64,000 bases of DNA from Tabrizicola oligotrophica (GCF_011008935.1 NZ_JAAIVJ010000001.1:496001-560000), one strand, 5' to 3'. Counted from the first letter of the stretch, positions 32,108-42,622 are shown. Numbers and translations: made by a program. The notes: generated by a model from the sequence alone, not told the origin.

Positions 32108-34507
32108 TCACAAAGCGGGGGGAATGTTCCAGATGTCTTTCATGTAGCTGCGAATGGTGCGGTCCGAGGAAAAGAACCCCGAACGCGCGGTGTTGCGTGC
32201 CGCCATCCTGACCCAGATTTCCGGGTCGGCATAGGCCTGATCCACGCGGGCCTGCGCCGCGTCATAGGCGTCGAAATCGGCGGCGACGAGGAAGTGGTCG
32301 TGATGCCAGATCCGGTGCAACAGCCCGTGGTAGCGGTCGGGCTGATCTGGCGAAAACCGGCCTTCGGCAATGAGTTGCAGGACGATCTTCAACATTTCCG
32401 AGCCTTCGATCGCGCGCGCCGACTGGTTCGGCGTTTCCCGCCTGCGGATCGCCTCGTCCGTGGTCAGGCCAAAGAGGAAGAAGTTCTCCGCCCCGACCTC
32501 CTGCAATATCTCGACATTGGCGCCGTCCAGCGTGCCGATGGTCGGCGCACCGTTCATCATGAACTTCATGTTGCCGGTGCCGGAAGCCTCCATCCCGGCA
32601 GTCGAGATCTGCTCCGACAGATCGGCCGCCGGGATCAGCCGCTCGGCCATCGAGACGTTGTAATTCGCCGGATAGACCACCTTCAGCCGATCCCCAACCT
32701 GAGCGTCCGCATTCACGACCGCCGCCACATCGTTGATAAGGTGGATAATTTCCTTTGCCGCCGCATAGCCCGGCGCTGACTTGCCGCCAAAGATCTTGAC
32801 GCGCGGCACCGCCGACGCATGCGGGGTTTCCCGCAGCCGGTGCCAATGCGCGATGGTTTGCAGGATGTTCAGAAGCTGGCGCTTGTATTCGTGGATGCGC
32901 TTGACCTGCACATCAAACAGCGCATCGGGCGAGATCTGCACGCCTTGGCTCGCGGCGATCCAGCCTGCCAGCGCCTGCTTGTTCTGCCGCTTGGCGGCCT
33001 GAAAGGCATCGCGGAAGCCCTTGTCCTCGATATGGTTTTCTAGCCCCTTCAGCCGGTCGAGATCGGCTTCCCAGCCCGGCCCGATGGCCTGCGTGATGAC
33101 CCCCGACAGCGGCCGGTTCGCCATGGCCAGCCAGCGCCGCGGCGTCACGCCGTTGGTCTGGTTGACGATCTGGCCGGGATGGGTGCGGTGCAGTTCGGGA
33201 AAGAGCGAGGTCTTGACCAGTTCGGAATGCAGCGCCGAGACGCCGTTGACCTTGTGCGACATGATGAACGCGAGCTCGCCCATCCGCACCTCGTGGTGCT
33301 TGACGATGCCGACGTAATGCGGCGGGTGGAAGGTGCGGCGATGCCAGCTGTCGATCCTTTCAACGATCTGCATGTGGCGCGGCAGCACGGTGCCGAACAT
33401 GTAGGTCGGCCATTTCTCCAGCGCCTCGGGCAAGAGCGTGTGGTTGGTGTAGCCCAGACAGGCCCGCGCGGTCTCCAGCGCGGTGTCGAACGCCATGGCG
33501 TGTTCGTCCACCAAGAGCCGGATCAGTTCCGGCCCGGCAATCGCCGGGTGGGTGTCGTTCATCTGGATGGCGACATGGGCGGGCAGATCGGCCACCGAGA
33601 GACCCGCCGCCAGATGCCGGCGCAGGATGTCCTGCAAGGCGGCAGAGGTCAGGAAATACTCCTGCTTCAGCCGCAATTCCTTGCCCTGATAGGTGGTGTC
33701 ATCGGGGTAAAGCACGCGCGAGAGCGTGCGGGCCAGCGCCTCGGGTTCCGCCGCCGCCGTGTGATCGCCGCGGTTGAAGCGGTCCAGATCAAAGAGCGTC
33801 GTCGGCTTCGCCGCCCAAAGCCGCAGCGTGTTGGCCCAGCCGCCCTGCCAGCCGATCACCGGCGTGTCATGCGCGCTGGCCACCACGGTTTCCCCCGGCA
33901 CCCAGCGCTCGCCCTCGATCTGGCCCTTGAAGCCGATGGTATAGGCGCTTTCGGGGCGCGGGAATTCCCAGGGGTTGGTCTGGGTCAGCCAGTCTTCCGG
34001 GCTTTCAACCTGCTGGCCACCCTCGAAGCGCTGGCGAAAGAGGCCATGCTCATAGCGGATGCCATAGCCATAAGCCGGGCAGCCGACCGTCGCCATGCTT
34101 TCCATGAAACAGGCGGCCAGCCGGCCCAGCCCGCCATTGCCAAGTGCTGCATCCGGCTCGCCCTCGACCAGACCCATGAAGTCCTGCCCGAAGCCCGCCA
34201 TCACCTCGCGCGCCAGATCGTCAAGGCCAAGGTTGACCACCGCGTCCTGCAACAGCCGCCCGATCAGGAATTCCATCGACAGGTAATAGACCCGCTTGCG
34301 CCCCTCGGCCCAGGTGCGGCGGGTGGACTGGAACCACGGCCCCATGATCCGGTCGCGCACCGCGTAAGACAGCGCCATGCGCCAGTCATAGGCGCTGGCA
34401 TGCGGTGCGTCCTTGCCCAGCGTGTAGGTCAGATGACGCAGGACATCGGCGCGAAGAGTGTCTTTGGTCAGGTGCATCACGGGGAAATCCGGGGCAAAGA
34501 GAGTCAT
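32108..34507 (-). CDS. glgP: Glycogen phosphorylase
   Basis: The 799-residue GT35 enzyme releases glucose-1-phosphate from glycogen. The PLP lysine lies in [15 protein letters not shown] (about residue 645) and the [12 protein letters not shown] block is at about 120. It is first in the glycogen operon. The start codon at 34507 is immediately preceded by a LacI-type palindrome, so the operator would overlap the leader or transcription start; the ribosome binding site is weak (AAGGA 14 nt away). An internal ATG at 34477 is an alternative start. Confidence 0.96.
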   Translation of the reverse strand: MTLFAPDFPVMHLTKDTLRADVLRHLTYTLGKDAPHASAYDWRMALSYAVRDRIMGPWFQSTRRTWAEGRKRVYYLSMEFLIGRLLQDAVVNLGLDDLAREVMAGFGQDFMGLVEGEPDAALGNGGLGRLAACFMESMATVGCPAYGYGIRYEHGLFRQRFEGGQQVESPEDWLTQTNPWEFPRPESAYTIGFKGQIEGERWVPGETVVASAHDTPVIGWQGGWANTLRLWAAKPTTLFDLDRFNRGDHTAAAEPEALARTLSRVLYPDDTTYQGKELRLKQEYFLTSAALQDILRRHLAAGLSVADLPAHVAIQMNDTHPAIAGPELIRLLVDEHAMAFDTALETARACLGYTNHTLLPEALEKWPTYMFGTVLPRHMQIVERIDSWHRRTFHPPHYVGIVKHHEVRMGELAFIMSHKVNGVSALHSELVKTSLFPELHRTHPGQIVNQTNGVTPRRWLAMANRPLSGVITQAIGPGWEADLDRLKGLENHIEDKGFRDAFQAAKRQNKQALAGWIAASQGVQISPDALFDVQVKRIHEYKRQLLNILQTIAHWHRLRETPHASAVPRVKIFGGKSAPGYAAAKEIIHLINDVAAVVNADAQVGDRLKVVYPANYNVSMAERLIPAADLSEQISTAGMEASGTGNMKFMMNGAPTIGTLDGANVEILQEVGAENFFLFGLTTDEAIRRRETPNQSARAIEGSEMLKIVLQLIAEGRFSPDQPDRYHGLLHRIWHHDHFLVAADFDAYDAAQARVDQAYADPEIWVRMAARNTARSGFFSSDRTIRSYMKDIWNIPPAL

Positions 34508-34519
34508 GTTAGCGCTACC
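34508..34519. promoter_or_regulatory. LacI-type operator at the start of glgP
   Basis: GTTAGCGCTACC matches the zwf palindrome (12881-12892) at 11 of 12 positions, breaking symmetry at one base. It abuts the glgP ATG, a position consistent with repression of the glycogen operon. Confidence 0.65.
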
Positions 34520-34591
34520 ATTCCTTATCGCTATGCCTGTCCTTCATGCACAATGCAAGCGAAACGAAAAGGGGGCCGGGAAAATCGGTTT

Positions 34592-34605
34592 ATGATCTGC
34601 ATCAA
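34592..34605. promoter_or_regulatory. FNR/CRP-family (FnrL- or NnrR-like) binding site
   Basis: ATGATCTGCATCAA fits the FNR consensus TTGAT-N4-ATCAA with one mismatch in the first base. It lies 61 bp upstream of the Rrf2 gene start and 85 bp from glgP, so oxygen- or nitric-oxide-dependent control of the Rrf2 gene is the simplest reading. Confidence 0.6.
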
Positions 34606-34665
34606 ATACAGCGGCCGCCGGCCCGGCTATGGTGCGCAAAAGCGGATTTCCCGGGGAAATGTGGC

Positions 34666-35100
34666 ATGCGACTGACGACACGAACCAATCTGGCAATGCG
34701 GACGCTGATGTTCTGCGCCGTCAACCCCGGGCAGATCGTGCGCAAACACGAGGTGGCCGAGGCCTGCGGCGCCTCGGAAAACCATCTGGCGCAGGTGATC
34801 CATCTTCTGGCGCGCAAGGGCTTCATCAAGACCCAGCGCGGCCGCTCGGGCGGGCTGATGCTGGCGAGAGCACCGGAAAGGATCGGCGTCGGCGAGGTGT
34901 TCCGGGCCTTCGAGGCGGTGCTGCCCTTTACCGAATGCACCGAAGAGCGGCAGGCGACCTGTCCGCTGGCCGCCTGCTGCCGGCTGAAATGCGTGCTGCA
35001 AGAGGCGCTGGATGCGTTCTATGCCCGGCTTGACCGCGCGACGCTGGCCGAGCTGGTGTCCGAGAACACCGGGTTGCAAACGCTGCTGAAGGTGGCCTGA
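34666..35100 (+). CDS. Rrf2 family transcriptional regulator (NsrR-like)
   Basis: The 144-residue protein has the Rrf2 winged helix (MRLTTRTNLAMRTLMFCAVNP, ENHLAQVIHLLARKGFI) and three likely iron-sulfur ligands in ECTEERQATCPLAACC (about residues 85-100). The arrangement is like NsrR, the nitric-oxide-sensing [Fe-S] repressor, more than IscR. The ATG at 34666 begins the conserved start. An FNR-type box lies upstream. It is convergent with the copper ATPase gene. Which genes it controls is unknown. Confidence 0.82.
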   Translation: MRLTTRTNLAMRTLMFCAVNPGQIVRKHEVAEACGASENHLAQVIHLLARKGFIKTQRGRSGGLMLARAPERIGVGEVFRAFEAVLPFTECTEERQATCPLAACCRLKCVLQEALDAFYARLDRATLAELVSENTGLQTLLKVA

Positions 35101-35110
35101 CCCCGCCCCT

Positions 35111-35128
35111 CCTCGTCGCGCGACGAGG
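35111..35128. terminator. Palindrome between rrf2-type gene and copA
   Basis: An 18-bp perfect palindrome (CCTCGTCGC and its complement) lies between the two convergent stop codons. There is no T-run, so the terminator call is tentative. Confidence 0.5.
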
Positions 35129-35136
35129 GGGCCGTC

Positions 35137-37536
35137 TCAGCCGCGCCAGCGTTTCAGCCGCAGCGCATTGCCCAGCACAAAGAGCGACGACAGCGCCATG
35201 GCTGCCGCGCCCAGCATCGGTGACAGCTGCGGCCCGCCAAAGGGCACCAGAAGCCCCGCCGCCACCGGGATCAGCACGGTGTTGTAGCCAAAGGCCCAGA
35301 ACAGGTTCTGCCGGATGTTGCGCATCACCGCCCGCGACAGGCCGATGGCCTGCGCCACGCCCATCGGATCGCCGCGCATCAAGACCACATCGCCGGCCTC
35401 GATCGCCACATCGGTGCCGGTGCCCATGGCGATGCCGACATCGGCCAGCGCCAGCGCCGGCGCATCGTTCAGCCCGTCGCCGACAAAGACCGTTCCGGCG
35501 CCAAGGCTGCCGATCACCTCGGCCTTTTGCGCAGGCATGATCTCGGCATGTATGGTGGCAATGCCGATATCCCGGGCGACGGCCTCGGCGGTGGCCCGGG
35601 CGTCGCCGGTGATCATCACCGGTTCCAGCCCCATGGCCTGCAGTCGGGCGATGGCAGCGGCGGCGCTTGGCTTGATCGGGTCGGCGACGAGGATCGCCGC
35701 CTCGGCCCGGTCGCCGCGGCCCACGAGCAACACGCCCTGACCCTGCGCCTGCGCCAGCCTGCACGTCTCGGCAAGCCCGTCTTCCAGCGGCCCGAACAGC
35801 CGGTGTGAGCCGACCAGAACCGGCTCGCCCGCCACCAGCGCCGCGGCGCCGCGGCCGGGGTGGGCCTGAAAGCCCGTCGTCTCGGGCAGGGCCAGCCCGC
35901 GACGGGTGGCCTCGGCCAGCACCGCCCCGGCCAGGGGATGTTCCGAGCCGCGCTCCACCGCCGCGGCCAGCGCCAGCAGCCGGTCGGCGTCCAGCCCCGG
36001 CAGCACATGCACCGCCTGCACCACCGGCTTGCCCATGGTCAGCGTGCCAGTCTTGTCAAAGGCGATGCGGCGCACCGTTTCCAGCCGTTGCAGCGCCTCG
36101 CCCTTGCGGAACAGCACCCCCATTTCCGCCGCGCGACCAGTGCCGACAAGGATCGACACCGGGGTCGCCAGACCCATGGCGCAGGGGCAGGCAATGATGA
36201 GCACCGCAACCCCCGCCACCAGCGCCTCGGCCAGACCGGGACCGACGGCCAGCCAGACGGCGAAGGCGAGAGCCGCCAGCGCCATCACCACCGGCACGAA
36301 CCACAGCGTGATGCGGTCGACCAGCGCCTGCACCGGCAGCTTGCCGCCCTGCGCTTCGGCCACCATGGCGATGATGCGCGACAGGACTGTCGCCGCCCCC
36401 ACCGCGCGCACCTCCATGACCAGCCCGCCCGTGCCGTTCACCGTGCCGCCGGTCAGCCCGTCGCCGGGCGCCTTGGCCACCGGCAGCGGCTCGCCCGTCA
36501 GCATGGATTCGTCCACCGCCGAGGCGCCCTCGACCACCACCCCGTCGACCGGCACCCGCTCGCCGGGGCGAACCTGCACCCGGTCGCCGGCCAGAAGTGC
36601 GGCGATCGGCACCTCGACCGGATCGGGCGACAGCCGCAGCGCGGTCTTGGGCTGCAAGGCCACCAGCCGGGCAATTGCCGCACCCGCCCGCCCCCGCGCC
36701 CGCGCCTCAAGGCCGCGGCCGCAGAGGATGAGCGTCACGATCACTGCGGCGGCCTCGAAATACACCGCGCGCGAGGCGGGCGGGATCAGCGCCGGGGCAA
36801 AGGTCACCAGCGTCGAAAAGGCCCAGGCCGCGCCGGCGCCCAAGGCGACAAGGCTGTTCATGTCGGGCGAAGCCTTCACCAGCGCCGGGAGGCCCTTGCG
36901 GAAGAACCGCGCGCCGGGCCAGAGCAGGACCAGCGTCACCAGCAGGAATTCGGCCAGCCAGAGGCTTTGCATCGCCACCAGCCCGTGCAGCCAGTGGTGG
37001 AAGGCCGGCACCAGATGCCCGCCCATTTCCGCGACGAATACCGGCAGCGTCAGCCCCGCGGCAATCGTGGCGTCACGCCAGAGCCGGGTCTCCTCGGCCC
37101 GTGGGTCGTGGTCGGAGCTTTCGGCCATCGGCGCGGCCTGATAGCCGGCCCGGGCCACGGCGGCGGCCAGCGTGCCGGCATCGGTCTCGCCCCAGAGCGT
37201 CACGGTCGCCGCCCGCGTCGCCAGATTGGCGCTGGCCTCGGCCACGCCGGGCTGGGCGCGCAGCACGCGCTCCACCCGGCCGGTACAGGCGGCGCAGGTC
37301 ATGCCCTCGACTGCCAGCACGACCTGGCGTTGCCGCGCCGGATAGCCGGCCCTGGCCAGTGCGCTCGCCATGGCCTCGGGCGTCGCGGGGGCGTCGAAGC
37401 GCACGTCGGCGCTTTCGGTGCCAAGATTGACATGGGCGCTTGTCACGCCGTCCTGCGCGGCAAGCACCCGCTCGGCCCGCGCCACGCAAGAGGCGCAGGT
37501 CATGCCGTCAAGCTGAAATCGGATTGTCTGGGTCAT
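35137..37536 (-). CDS. copA: Copper-exporting P-type ATPase
   Basis: The 799-residue P1B-ATPase has two N-terminal heavy-metal domains (GMTCASC at Cys14/Cys17 and GMTCAAC at Cys81/Cys84), eight predicted membrane helices, the transmembrane CPC motif (450-452), the phosphorylated Asp494 in DKTGTLT, the TGE loop (LTGEPLP, 347-349) and [10 protein letters not shown]. It exports Cu(I) from the cytosol. The ATG at 37536 begins [14 protein letters not shown]; the long frame open upstream of it is antisense to the copper chaperone region. It is divergent from copZ. Confidence 0.95.
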   Translation of the reverse strand: MTQTIRFQLDGMTCASCVARAERVLAAQDGVTSAHVNLGTESADVRFDAPATPEAMASALARAGYPARQRQVVLAVEGMTCAACTGRVERVLRAQPGVAEASANLATRAATVTLWGETDAGTLAAAVARAGYQAAPMAESSDHDPRAEETRLWRDATIAAGLTLPVFVAEMGGHLVPAFHHWLHGLVAMQSLWLAEFLLVTLVLLWPGARFFRKGLPALVKASPDMNSLVALGAGAAWAFSTLVTFAPALIPPASRAVYFEAAAVIVTLILCGRGLEARARGRAGAAIARLVALQPKTALRLSPDPVEVPIAALLAGDRVQVRPGERVPVDGVVVEGASAVDESMLTGEPLPVAKAPGDGLTGGTVNGTGGLVMEVRAVGAATVLSRIIAMVAEAQGGKLPVQALVDRITLWFVPVVMALAALAFAVWLAVGPGLAEALVAGVAVLIIACPCAMGLATPVSILVGTGRAAEMGVLFRKGEALQRLETVRRIAFDKTGTLTMGKPVVQAVHVLPGLDADRLLALAAAVERGSEHPLAGAVLAEATRRGLALPETTGFQAHPGRGAAALVAGEPVLVGSHRLFGPLEDGLAETCRLAQAQGQGVLLVGRGDRAEAAILVADPIKPSAAAAIARLQAMGLEPVMITGDARATAEAVARDIGIATIHAEIMPAQKAEVIGSLGAGTVFVGDGLNDAPALALADVGIAMGTGTDVAIEAGDVVLMRGDPMGVAQAIGLSRAVMRNIRQNLFWAFGYNTVLIPVAAGLLVPFGGPQLSPMLGAAAMALSSLFVLGNALRLKRWRG

Positions 37537-37655
37537 GCCCCCATATGGTCCTCGCGGGCGTGTCAAGGCAAGACCCCCGCGCCAATCTGTCCCGGCCCTC
37601 GCCCCCTTGCGAAGCCCCCGCCTGCCACCCCATATTGCCGCAAAAGGAGTATCCC

Positions 37656-37850
37656 ATGACCCTGCTTTCCGTTCCCGACATGTCCTGCGGCCATTGCAAG
37701 GCCTCGGTCGAGGCCGCCCTTGCCCCCCTGCCCGGCATGGCCCCGGTCGAGGTGGACCTGACCAAGCGGCAGGTGACCGTGGCAGGACCGGCCTCCGAGG
37801 CGGTGAAAGCGCTGGATGCCATCGGCTTTCCGGCCCGGGAAGTTGCCTGA
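37656..37850 (+). CDS. copZ: Heavy-metal-associated copper chaperone
   Basis: The 64-residue protein is a single ferredoxin-like HMA domain with the MSCGHC metal loop (MxCxxC, Cys11/Cys14). It probably delivers Cu(I) to the adjacent, divergently transcribed copper ATPase. AAAAGGAG precedes the ATG at a 6-nt spacing. Length is typical of CopZ. Confidence 0.9.
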   Translation: MTLLSVPDMSCGHCKASVEAALAPLPGMAPVEVDLTKRQVTVAGPASEAVKALDAIGFPAREVA

Positions 37851-38042
37851 TCTCCACAGTCACGCGGGCTTGATCGGCTGATGCGGCCTCGCGGGGCGCC
37901 GCCCCGTTGAAGATGGCGAAAAGTCGCGTTAAATGGTCGCAATCCGAACGTGTTTCCGGCGCGATGCAGCCCGGATCGCGGATCAGGATGGTCATCGGCA
38001 GAAAGCCGGGACGATCAGCACAAGTTTGAGCGGAGCAGTCAG

Positions 38043-38186
38043 ATGTCGAATTCCCCCACCGCCCAGCAAGGCGGCAGCACTACGCCGGCCCCCCAACAGG
38101 GTCAGTCGGGCGGGGCGCCAGGCCAGCAGCAGGGCAGCCAGCAACAGGGCGGCCAGCCGATCTTCCGCGACTGGGCGTCGATCTGA
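38043..38186 (+). CDS. Small Gln/Gly-rich protein
   Basis: A 47-codon frame starts at an ATG with GGAG 7 nt upstream and ends three bases before a strong terminator. The product is disordered: a Q/G/S/P-rich body ([20 protein letters not shown]) and a hydrophobic tail [10 protein letters not shown]. No family is recognised. The dedicated ribosome binding site and terminator argue that it is a real, possibly abundant, small protein. It is divergent from nothing obvious and lies between copZ and the TfoX-C gene. Confidence 0.6.
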   Translation: MSNSPTAQQGGSTTPAPQQGQSGGAPGQQQGSQQQGGQPIFRDWASI

Positions 38187-38193
38187 GATCAGG

Positions 38194-38219
38194 GGGCCAG
38201 CCGGAACGCTGGCCCTTTT
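38194..38219 (+). terminator. Rho-independent terminator of the small Q-rich gene
   Basis: GGGCCAGC/GCTGGCCC, an 8-bp stem with a 6-nt loop, is followed by TTTTG. Confidence 0.88.
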
Positions 38220-38228
38220 GCTTTGGCG

Positions 38229-38579
38229 ATGGCTGACCCGGTTTCCTCGATCCTCAACCTTGGCCCGGCCTCGGAAGCGGCCTTTGCCCGCGCGGGCATC
38301 CATTCGGCCGAAGAAATCCGCGAGATGGGCGCCGATGCCGCCTATCTGCGGCTGATGGAGGCCGGCACCCAGCCGCATTTCATCGGCTATTATGTGCTGG
38401 TGATGGGCTTGCAGGGCCGGCCCTGGAACGATTGCCAGGGCGAAGAGAAAAAGGCGCTGCGGGTAAAGTTCGACCGGTTGAAGGCGCAGGCCCGCGCCTC
38501 GGTTGCGGCCTCGGGCGGGGCCGATCATGCGCTGGATGCAGCGCTGGCGGCGATCGGCGTCGTGCCGAAACGCCCTTAA
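38229..38579 (+). CDS. TfoX C-terminal domain protein
   Basis: The 116-residue protein matches the TfoX C-terminal domain: ILNLGPASEAAFARAGIHSAEEIREMGADAAYLRLMEAG (helix-hairpin-helix-like) and GRPWNDCQGEEKKALRVKF. The N-terminal TfoX domain is absent, which is common for stand-alone copies. Full TfoX proteins regulate competence in gammaproteobacteria; the role here is unknown. The ATG at 38229 lies just past the preceding terminator with no clear ribosome binding site. Its 3' end overlaps the aspartic protease gene by 4 bp on the opposite strand. Confidence 0.8.
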   Translation: MADPVSSILNLGPASEAAFARAGIHSAEEIREMGADAAYLRLMEAGTQPHFIGYYVLVMGLQGRPWNDCQGEEKKALRVKFDRLKAQARASVAASGGADHALDAALAAIGVVPKRP

Positions 38580-39148
38580 CGCCGCAGGATCATGCGGTCG
38601 CCCGCGATTTCGATGGCGTAGCGGCCAAGATAGTCCATCCCCAGAAGCGAGCCGTCCATCTCGCCCTCGTTGACCGAGGCGCCGATGCTGTCATCGTGAA
38701 ACGGGCCGAGCGTGACATCGGCCAGCCGCACCCGCGCGGTGCGCACCAGCCCGTTGGCGGTTTGCGACTGCCCGGCGTAGACAAGGCTTTGCAGGTCAAT
38801 CCCCAGCCGGGCGGCGTCGGCTTGCGACAGGACCACCCCTGTCGCCCCGGTATCGGCCATGAAGGTCAGCGACCGGCCCGAAATGGTCAGGGTGATGTAG
38901 TAATGCCCATCGTCCGAGCGCGGGATCTCCACCGTCTCCGCCGTCTCGCGCTGGGTGGCGGTCACGTCATGGCGGATGTCCTGCCACAGGCCATAGCCCG
39001 CCATCAGCCCGACGAGGATCATCCCCCAGGCCAGAAAGCTGCGCAGCCCCTGCCCCAGACGCCCGCGATATTCGGCAATGCCCCAGCCCGCCACGGCGGC
39101 CAGCAGCAGCCCAAGGTACAGCAGCCGCCCGAAATCGTCGCCATTCAT
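38576..39148 (-). CDS. Membrane-anchored retropepsin-like aspartic protease (TIGR02281 type)
   Basis: The 190-residue protein has two N-terminal membrane helices (about 8-25 and 38-56) and a periplasmic single-lobe aspartic protease domain. The catalytic motif is MADTGATGVVLS (Asp near residue 98) and the flap-side block is GSLLGMDYLGRYAIEI. It likely works as a homodimer, as in retropepsins. The start overlaps the stop of MarC (ATGA), so the two are co-transcribed. Confidence 0.87.
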   Translation of the reverse strand: MNGDDFGRLLYLGLLLAAVAGWGIAEYRGRLGQGLRSFLAWGMILVGLMAGYGLWQDIRHDVTATQRETAETVEIPRSDDGHYYITLTISGRSLTFMADTGATGVVLSQADAARLGIDLQSLVYAGQSQTANGLVRTARVRLADVTLGPFHDDSIGASVNEGEMDGSLLGMDYLGRYAIEIAGDRMILRR

Positions 39149-39762
39149 CCGATCAGCCCCGTGCCGCGCACGCCGTCGATGACGAATTGCACCGAAAGCG
39201 CCGCCAGCAACATGCCCAGCAGCCGGGTGATGACAATGGTGCCGGTGCGGCCAAGCATGCGCTCCAGCGGCGGCGAGGCCAGCAGGAAGGCATAGGTCAC
39301 CGCCATCATCACCCCCATCAGCCCGATCACCACCCCCGTCGCCGCCCAGTCGCCGCCGCCCTGACCGATCAGCAGGATCATGGTGGCAATCGCGCCCGGC
39401 CCGGCAATCAGCGGTGTTGCCAGCGGAAAGACCGAAGGGTCATGGTCGGGGTCGGCATGCTGGCCCTCGCGCCGTTGAGTGCGGCGTTCGAACAGCATGT
39501 CCAGCGCGGTCAGGAACAGAAGGATGCCGCCCGCGATGCGGAAGGCGGGCATGGATATGCCGATGAAGGTCAGGATCGCCTCGCCCGCGACGCCGAACAG
39601 CATCAGCAGACTGGCCGCGATCAGGCAGGCCCGGCCCGCCATGGCGCGGCGGCGCGAGGTGTCCATCCCCTGCGTCAGCGCGATGAACAGCGGCACCAGC
39701 CCCGGCGGGTCGATCACCACGAACATGGTGGCAAAGGCAGTGATGAGGAAGGCGCTGGTCAT
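39145..39762 (-). CDS. MarC family integral membrane protein
   Basis: The 205-residue protein has six predicted membrane helices and the MarC signature near the start (FVVIDPPGLVPLFIALTQ) and mid-protein (FPLATPLIAGPGAIAT). Despite the name, MarC proteins have no proven role in multiple antibiotic resistance. It is upstream of, and overlaps, the aspartic protease gene. Confidence 0.88.
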   Translation of the reverse strand: MTSAFLITAFATMFVVIDPPGLVPLFIALTQGMDTSRRRAMAGRACLIAASLLMLFGVAGEAILTFIGISMPAFRIAGGILLFLTALDMLFERRTQRREGQHADPDHDPSVFPLATPLIAGPGAIATMILLIGQGGGDWAATGVVIGLMGVMMAVTYAFLLASPPLERMLGRTGTIVITRLLGMLLAALSVQFVIDGVRGTGLIG

Positions 39763-39855
39763 GCCTCAAGGCTAGACGCCCTTGCGCCGGCGCGCAACCT
39801 TGGCCTTGGGCTGCTGCTGCACAGGCCAGGCGCCCTGCCGCGCCCATGCAAGGCA

Positions 39856-39881
39856 AAAGGCCGCCCCGAAGGACGGCCTTT
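39856..39881 (-). terminator. Terminator of the nitroreductase gene
   Basis: The 8-bp stem AAAGGCCG/CGGCCTTT with a 10-nt loop lies 20 bp after the nitroreductase stop and reads into CGGCCTTTTG on the minus strand. It also isolates the marC promoter. Confidence 0.85.
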
Positions 39882-39901
39882 CCCGCAAGCTGCACGCGCC
39901 C

Positions 39902-40519
39902 TTATTCGGCGGCGATGGCGTTGCCATAGGTCAGGAAGCGGCCCTCGTCGGCGATGAAGGCCTTTTCGCCCGCCGTCGAGGCAATCGCGCCGAACGGCAT
40001 CTGGGCGCGCAGTTTCCACTCCGCCGGCACGTCGAAGGCGCGGGCGACGGCCTCGTCGATCACCGGGTTGTAATGCTGCAGGCTGGCGCCGATGCCGGCA
40101 TCGGCCAGCGCGTTCCAGACCGAGATCTGCGCCATGCCCGAGGAATGCTCCGAAAAGCCCGGGAAGGCATCGGCGTACAGCGCGAACTTTTCCTGCAGGG
40201 TCTTGATGGTGGCCTGATCCTCATAGAACAGCACCGTGCCGGCGCCGGCCGCGAAGGCCTGCATCTTGGCTTCGGTCGGGGCGAAGGCTTCGGCCGGAAC
40301 GATGGCGCGCAGCGCTTCGGTGACGATGCCCCAGAACCGCTCCGAGGCGGCGCCGAACAGGATCACGGCGCGCGAGGATTGCGAGTTGAACGAGGACGGC
40401 GACAGGCGCACGGCCTCCTTGATCAGCGCCTCGACGGCGGCTTCGGACTGGGGCAGCGCCTTGCCAAGGGCGTAATGCGTGCGGCGATTCTTCAGGGTGG
40501 TCAGCGTAGCGTTGGTCAT
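39902..40519 (-). CDS. Nitroreductase family protein (Frm2/Hbn1-like)
   Basis: The 205-residue FMN enzyme has the family start (LKNRRTHYALGKALP), the AVRLSPSSFNSQSSRAVILFG block that binds FMN and the AGAGTVLFYEDQATI block. These match the Frm2/Hbn1 subgroup of nitroreductases, which reduce nitroaromatics and respond to oxidative or lipid stress in yeast. The physiological substrate here is unknown. The ATG at 40519 is chosen over an upstream extension without homology. Confidence 0.88.
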   Translation of the reverse strand: MTNATLTTLKNRRTHYALGKALPQSEAAVEALIKEAVRLSPSSFNSQSSRAVILFGAASERFWGIVTEALRAIVPAEAFAPTEAKMQAFAAGAGTVLFYEDQATIKTLQEKFALYADAFPGFSEHSSGMAQISVWNALADAGIGASLQHYNPVIDEAVARAFDVPAEWKLRAQMPFGAIASTAGEKAFIADEGRFLTYGNAIAAE

Positions 40520-40666
40520 GGGATCGGCCCTTTGCGTGTTGTGCTGGGGCCTATATGATCGCACAATGCCTTTGGCTCAACCGTCACATCTGCGCATCAG
40601 CGCACAGAAACGGTGAAAATTTGCCCGGGGCCATTAGCGGGGCCTTTTCCGCTGCGGCGCCGGGGC

Positions 40667-42514
40667 CTATCCCGCCGCCTCCAGCTTTTCCTGCGCCGTC
40701 ATCCACATCGCCTCGGCGCGGTCCAGACCCTCCATGACCTCGGCATATTTGCGGTTCCAGGTTTCCAGCTCGCCCTTGCGGGCCTCCTCATAGAGCGCCG
40801 GATCGGCCAGCTTGGTCGCCAGCTTGTCGCGCATCTCGTTCAGCTTGCCGAGCCGTTCGTCGCATTTGCGCACCTCGGCCTTCAGCGCCAGCATCTCGTC
40901 CCGGCTGGCCTTCTTCGGCTTTTCAACGGGTTTCGCGGCGGGTTTCTCCACCTCGTCGCCGGCCAGAAGCTGCCGCCGATAGGCCTCCAGATCCTCGGTA
41001 TAGGGCGTCACCGCGCCCCCCTTCACCAGCCAGAGCCGGTCGGCCACCAGCGACAGCAGGTGCATGTCGTGGGAAACAAGGATCACCGCGCCGGAATATT
41101 CGGTCAGCGCCTCGACCAGCGCCTCGCGGGATTCGATGTCGAGGTGGTTGGTCGGTTCGTCAAGGATCAGAAGATGCGGCGCGTCGATGGTGGCCAGCAG
41201 GAGGCTGAGACGCGCCTTCTGCCCGCCCGAGAGCCGCCCGACGACGGTTTCGGCCTGATCGGCCATCAGGCCAAAGCTGGCCAGCCGCGCCCGCAAGCGT
41301 GGCTGCCCCTCGGCCGGGCGCAGGCGCATGACATGCTGCAAGGGGGTTTCGTCGATGTGCAGCTCGTCCACCTGATGCTGAGCGAAATAGCCGATCCGCA
41401 GCTTGGACGATTTCACCATCCGGCCCTCGCAGGCCTCAAGCTTGCCCGCCAAGAGCTTCGACAGCGTCGATTTGCCCTCGCCATTGCGGCCCAGCAGCGC
41501 GATGCGGTCGTCCTGATCGATGCGCAGCGACAGTTTCCGCAGGATCGGCGGGCCGCCATAACCCACCGCGCCGCCTTCGATGTTGATGATCGGCGGCGAC
41601 AGCTCCTCGGGGGCGGGGAAGGTGAAGACCACCTTCTTGGCATCCTCGGGCGCGGTGATCGGCGTCATCTTTTCCAGCATCTTGACGCGGCTCTGCGCCT
41701 GCACCGCCTTCGAGGCCTTGGCCTTGAAGCGGTCGACGAAGCTTTGCAGATGCGCCCGGCGGGCCTCCTGTTTCTTGGCTTCCGCCTGCAACACCGCCCG
41801 GCGCTCGGCCATCTGGCGGGCGAACTGGTCATAGCCGCCCTGCCAATAGGTCAGCTTGCGGTTGTCGAGATGCAGGATGCCCTGCACAGCGCGGTTCAAG
41901 AGGCCGCGGTCGTGGCTGATGATCAGCACCGTATGGGGATATTTCGCCAGATAGCTTTCCAGCCAGAGCGCGCCTTCAAGATCCAGATAGTTGGTCGGCT
42001 CGTCCAGAAGCAGGTAATCGGGCTGGGCAAACAGCACCCCGGCCAAGGCCACCCGCATGCGCCAGCCACCCGAGAAATCCGAACAGGGACGCAGTTGCGC
42101 CTCGGCATCAAAGCCCAACCCCTTCAGAATGGCGCTGGCCCGGCCCTCGGCGCTCCAGGCGTCGATGTCGGCCAGCCGCGCCTGAATTTCGGCGATGCGG
42201 TGCGGGTCGTGGGCAGTCTCGGATTCCGCCAGAAGTGCGGCGCGTTCGGTATCGGCCGCCAGCACGGTGTCCAGTAGCGAAGTCGACGAGGATGGCACCT
42301 CCTGCGCCACCCCGCCGATCCGCGCCCGCGACGGGATCGAGATCGCGCCCGATTCCAGCGCCAGCTCGCCCCGGATCAGCCGGAACAGCGTAGTCTTGCC
42401 TGCGCCATTGCGCCCGACAAGGCCGACCTTGTGGCCGGTGGGAATGGTGGCCGAAGCCCCTTCGAACAGGGGCCGGCCTTCGACGGAATAAGTGATGTCT
42501 TCGATCTTCAGCAT
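40667..42514 (-). CDS. ABC-F family ATP-binding protein
   Basis: The 615-residue soluble protein has two ABC domains: Walker [13 protein letters not shown] (about 31-42) with LSGG-like DFSGGW, and Walker [11 protein letters not shown] (about 335) with [10 protein letters not shown]. They are joined by the charged P-site tRNA-interaction linker (about 235-280), and a coiled coil closes the protein (about 520-610). The order and length fit the Uup/YheS-type ABC-F proteins that act on the ribosome. It has no membrane domain. A copy of the composite repeat lies 41 bp upstream of the start. Confidence 0.9.
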   Translation of the reverse strand: MLKIEDITYSVEGRPLFEGASATIPTGHKVGLVGRNGAGKTTLFRLIRGELALESGAISIPSRARIGGVAQEVPSSSTSLLDTVLAADTERAALLAESETAHDPHRIAEIQARLADIDAWSAEGRASAILKGLGFDAEAQLRPCSDFSGGWRMRVALAGVLFAQPDYLLLDEPTNYLDLEGALWLESYLAKYPHTVLIISHDRGLLNRAVQGILHLDNRKLTYWQGGYDQFARQMAERRAVLQAEAKKQEARRAHLQSFVDRFKAKASKAVQAQSRVKMLEKMTPITAPEDAKKVVFTFPAPEELSPPIINIEGGAVGYGGPPILRKLSLRIDQDDRIALLGRNGEGKSTLSKLLAGKLEACEGRMVKSSKLRIGYFAQHQVDELHIDETPLQHVMRLRPAEGQPRLRARLASFGLMADQAETVVGRLSGGQKARLSLLLATIDAPHLLILDEPTNHLDIESREALVEALTEYSGAVILVSHDMHLLSLVADRLWLVKGGAVTPYTEDLEAYRRQLLAGDEVEKPAAKPVEKPKKASRDEMLALKAEVRKCDERLGKLNEMRDKLATKLADPALYEEARKGELETWNRKYAEVMEGLDRAEAMWMTAQEKLEAAG

Positions 42515-42555
42515 GGGCAGGGCTTGCCGCACTGCCGCGCCAAGGTCAACCTGTG

Positions 42556-42622
42556 CCTTCAATGTGGCCCAAATATCCCGGGGGATGAGCGCCAAGGGCG
42601 CGAAGGGGGCAGCGCCCCCTTC
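42556..42622 (-). repeat. Composite intergenic repeat, copy E
   Basis: Reading the minus strand, a GC hairpin (42602-42622) is followed after 23 nt by a degenerate 23-nt core (42556-42578; begins GGATATTTGGGCC). The core here has several changes from the other copies. It lies between the ABC-F start and ndk. Confidence 0.6.

Noticed and set aside
34666-35100. IscR assignment for the Rrf2 regulator
   Set aside because: The cysteine spacing looks closer to NsrR, and there are no isc or suf genes nearby. The family call is kept general.
37537-37655. A CueR-type site between copA and copZ
   Set aside because: The 119-bp divergent gap is the right place, but I could not find a convincing dyad with the expected spacing.
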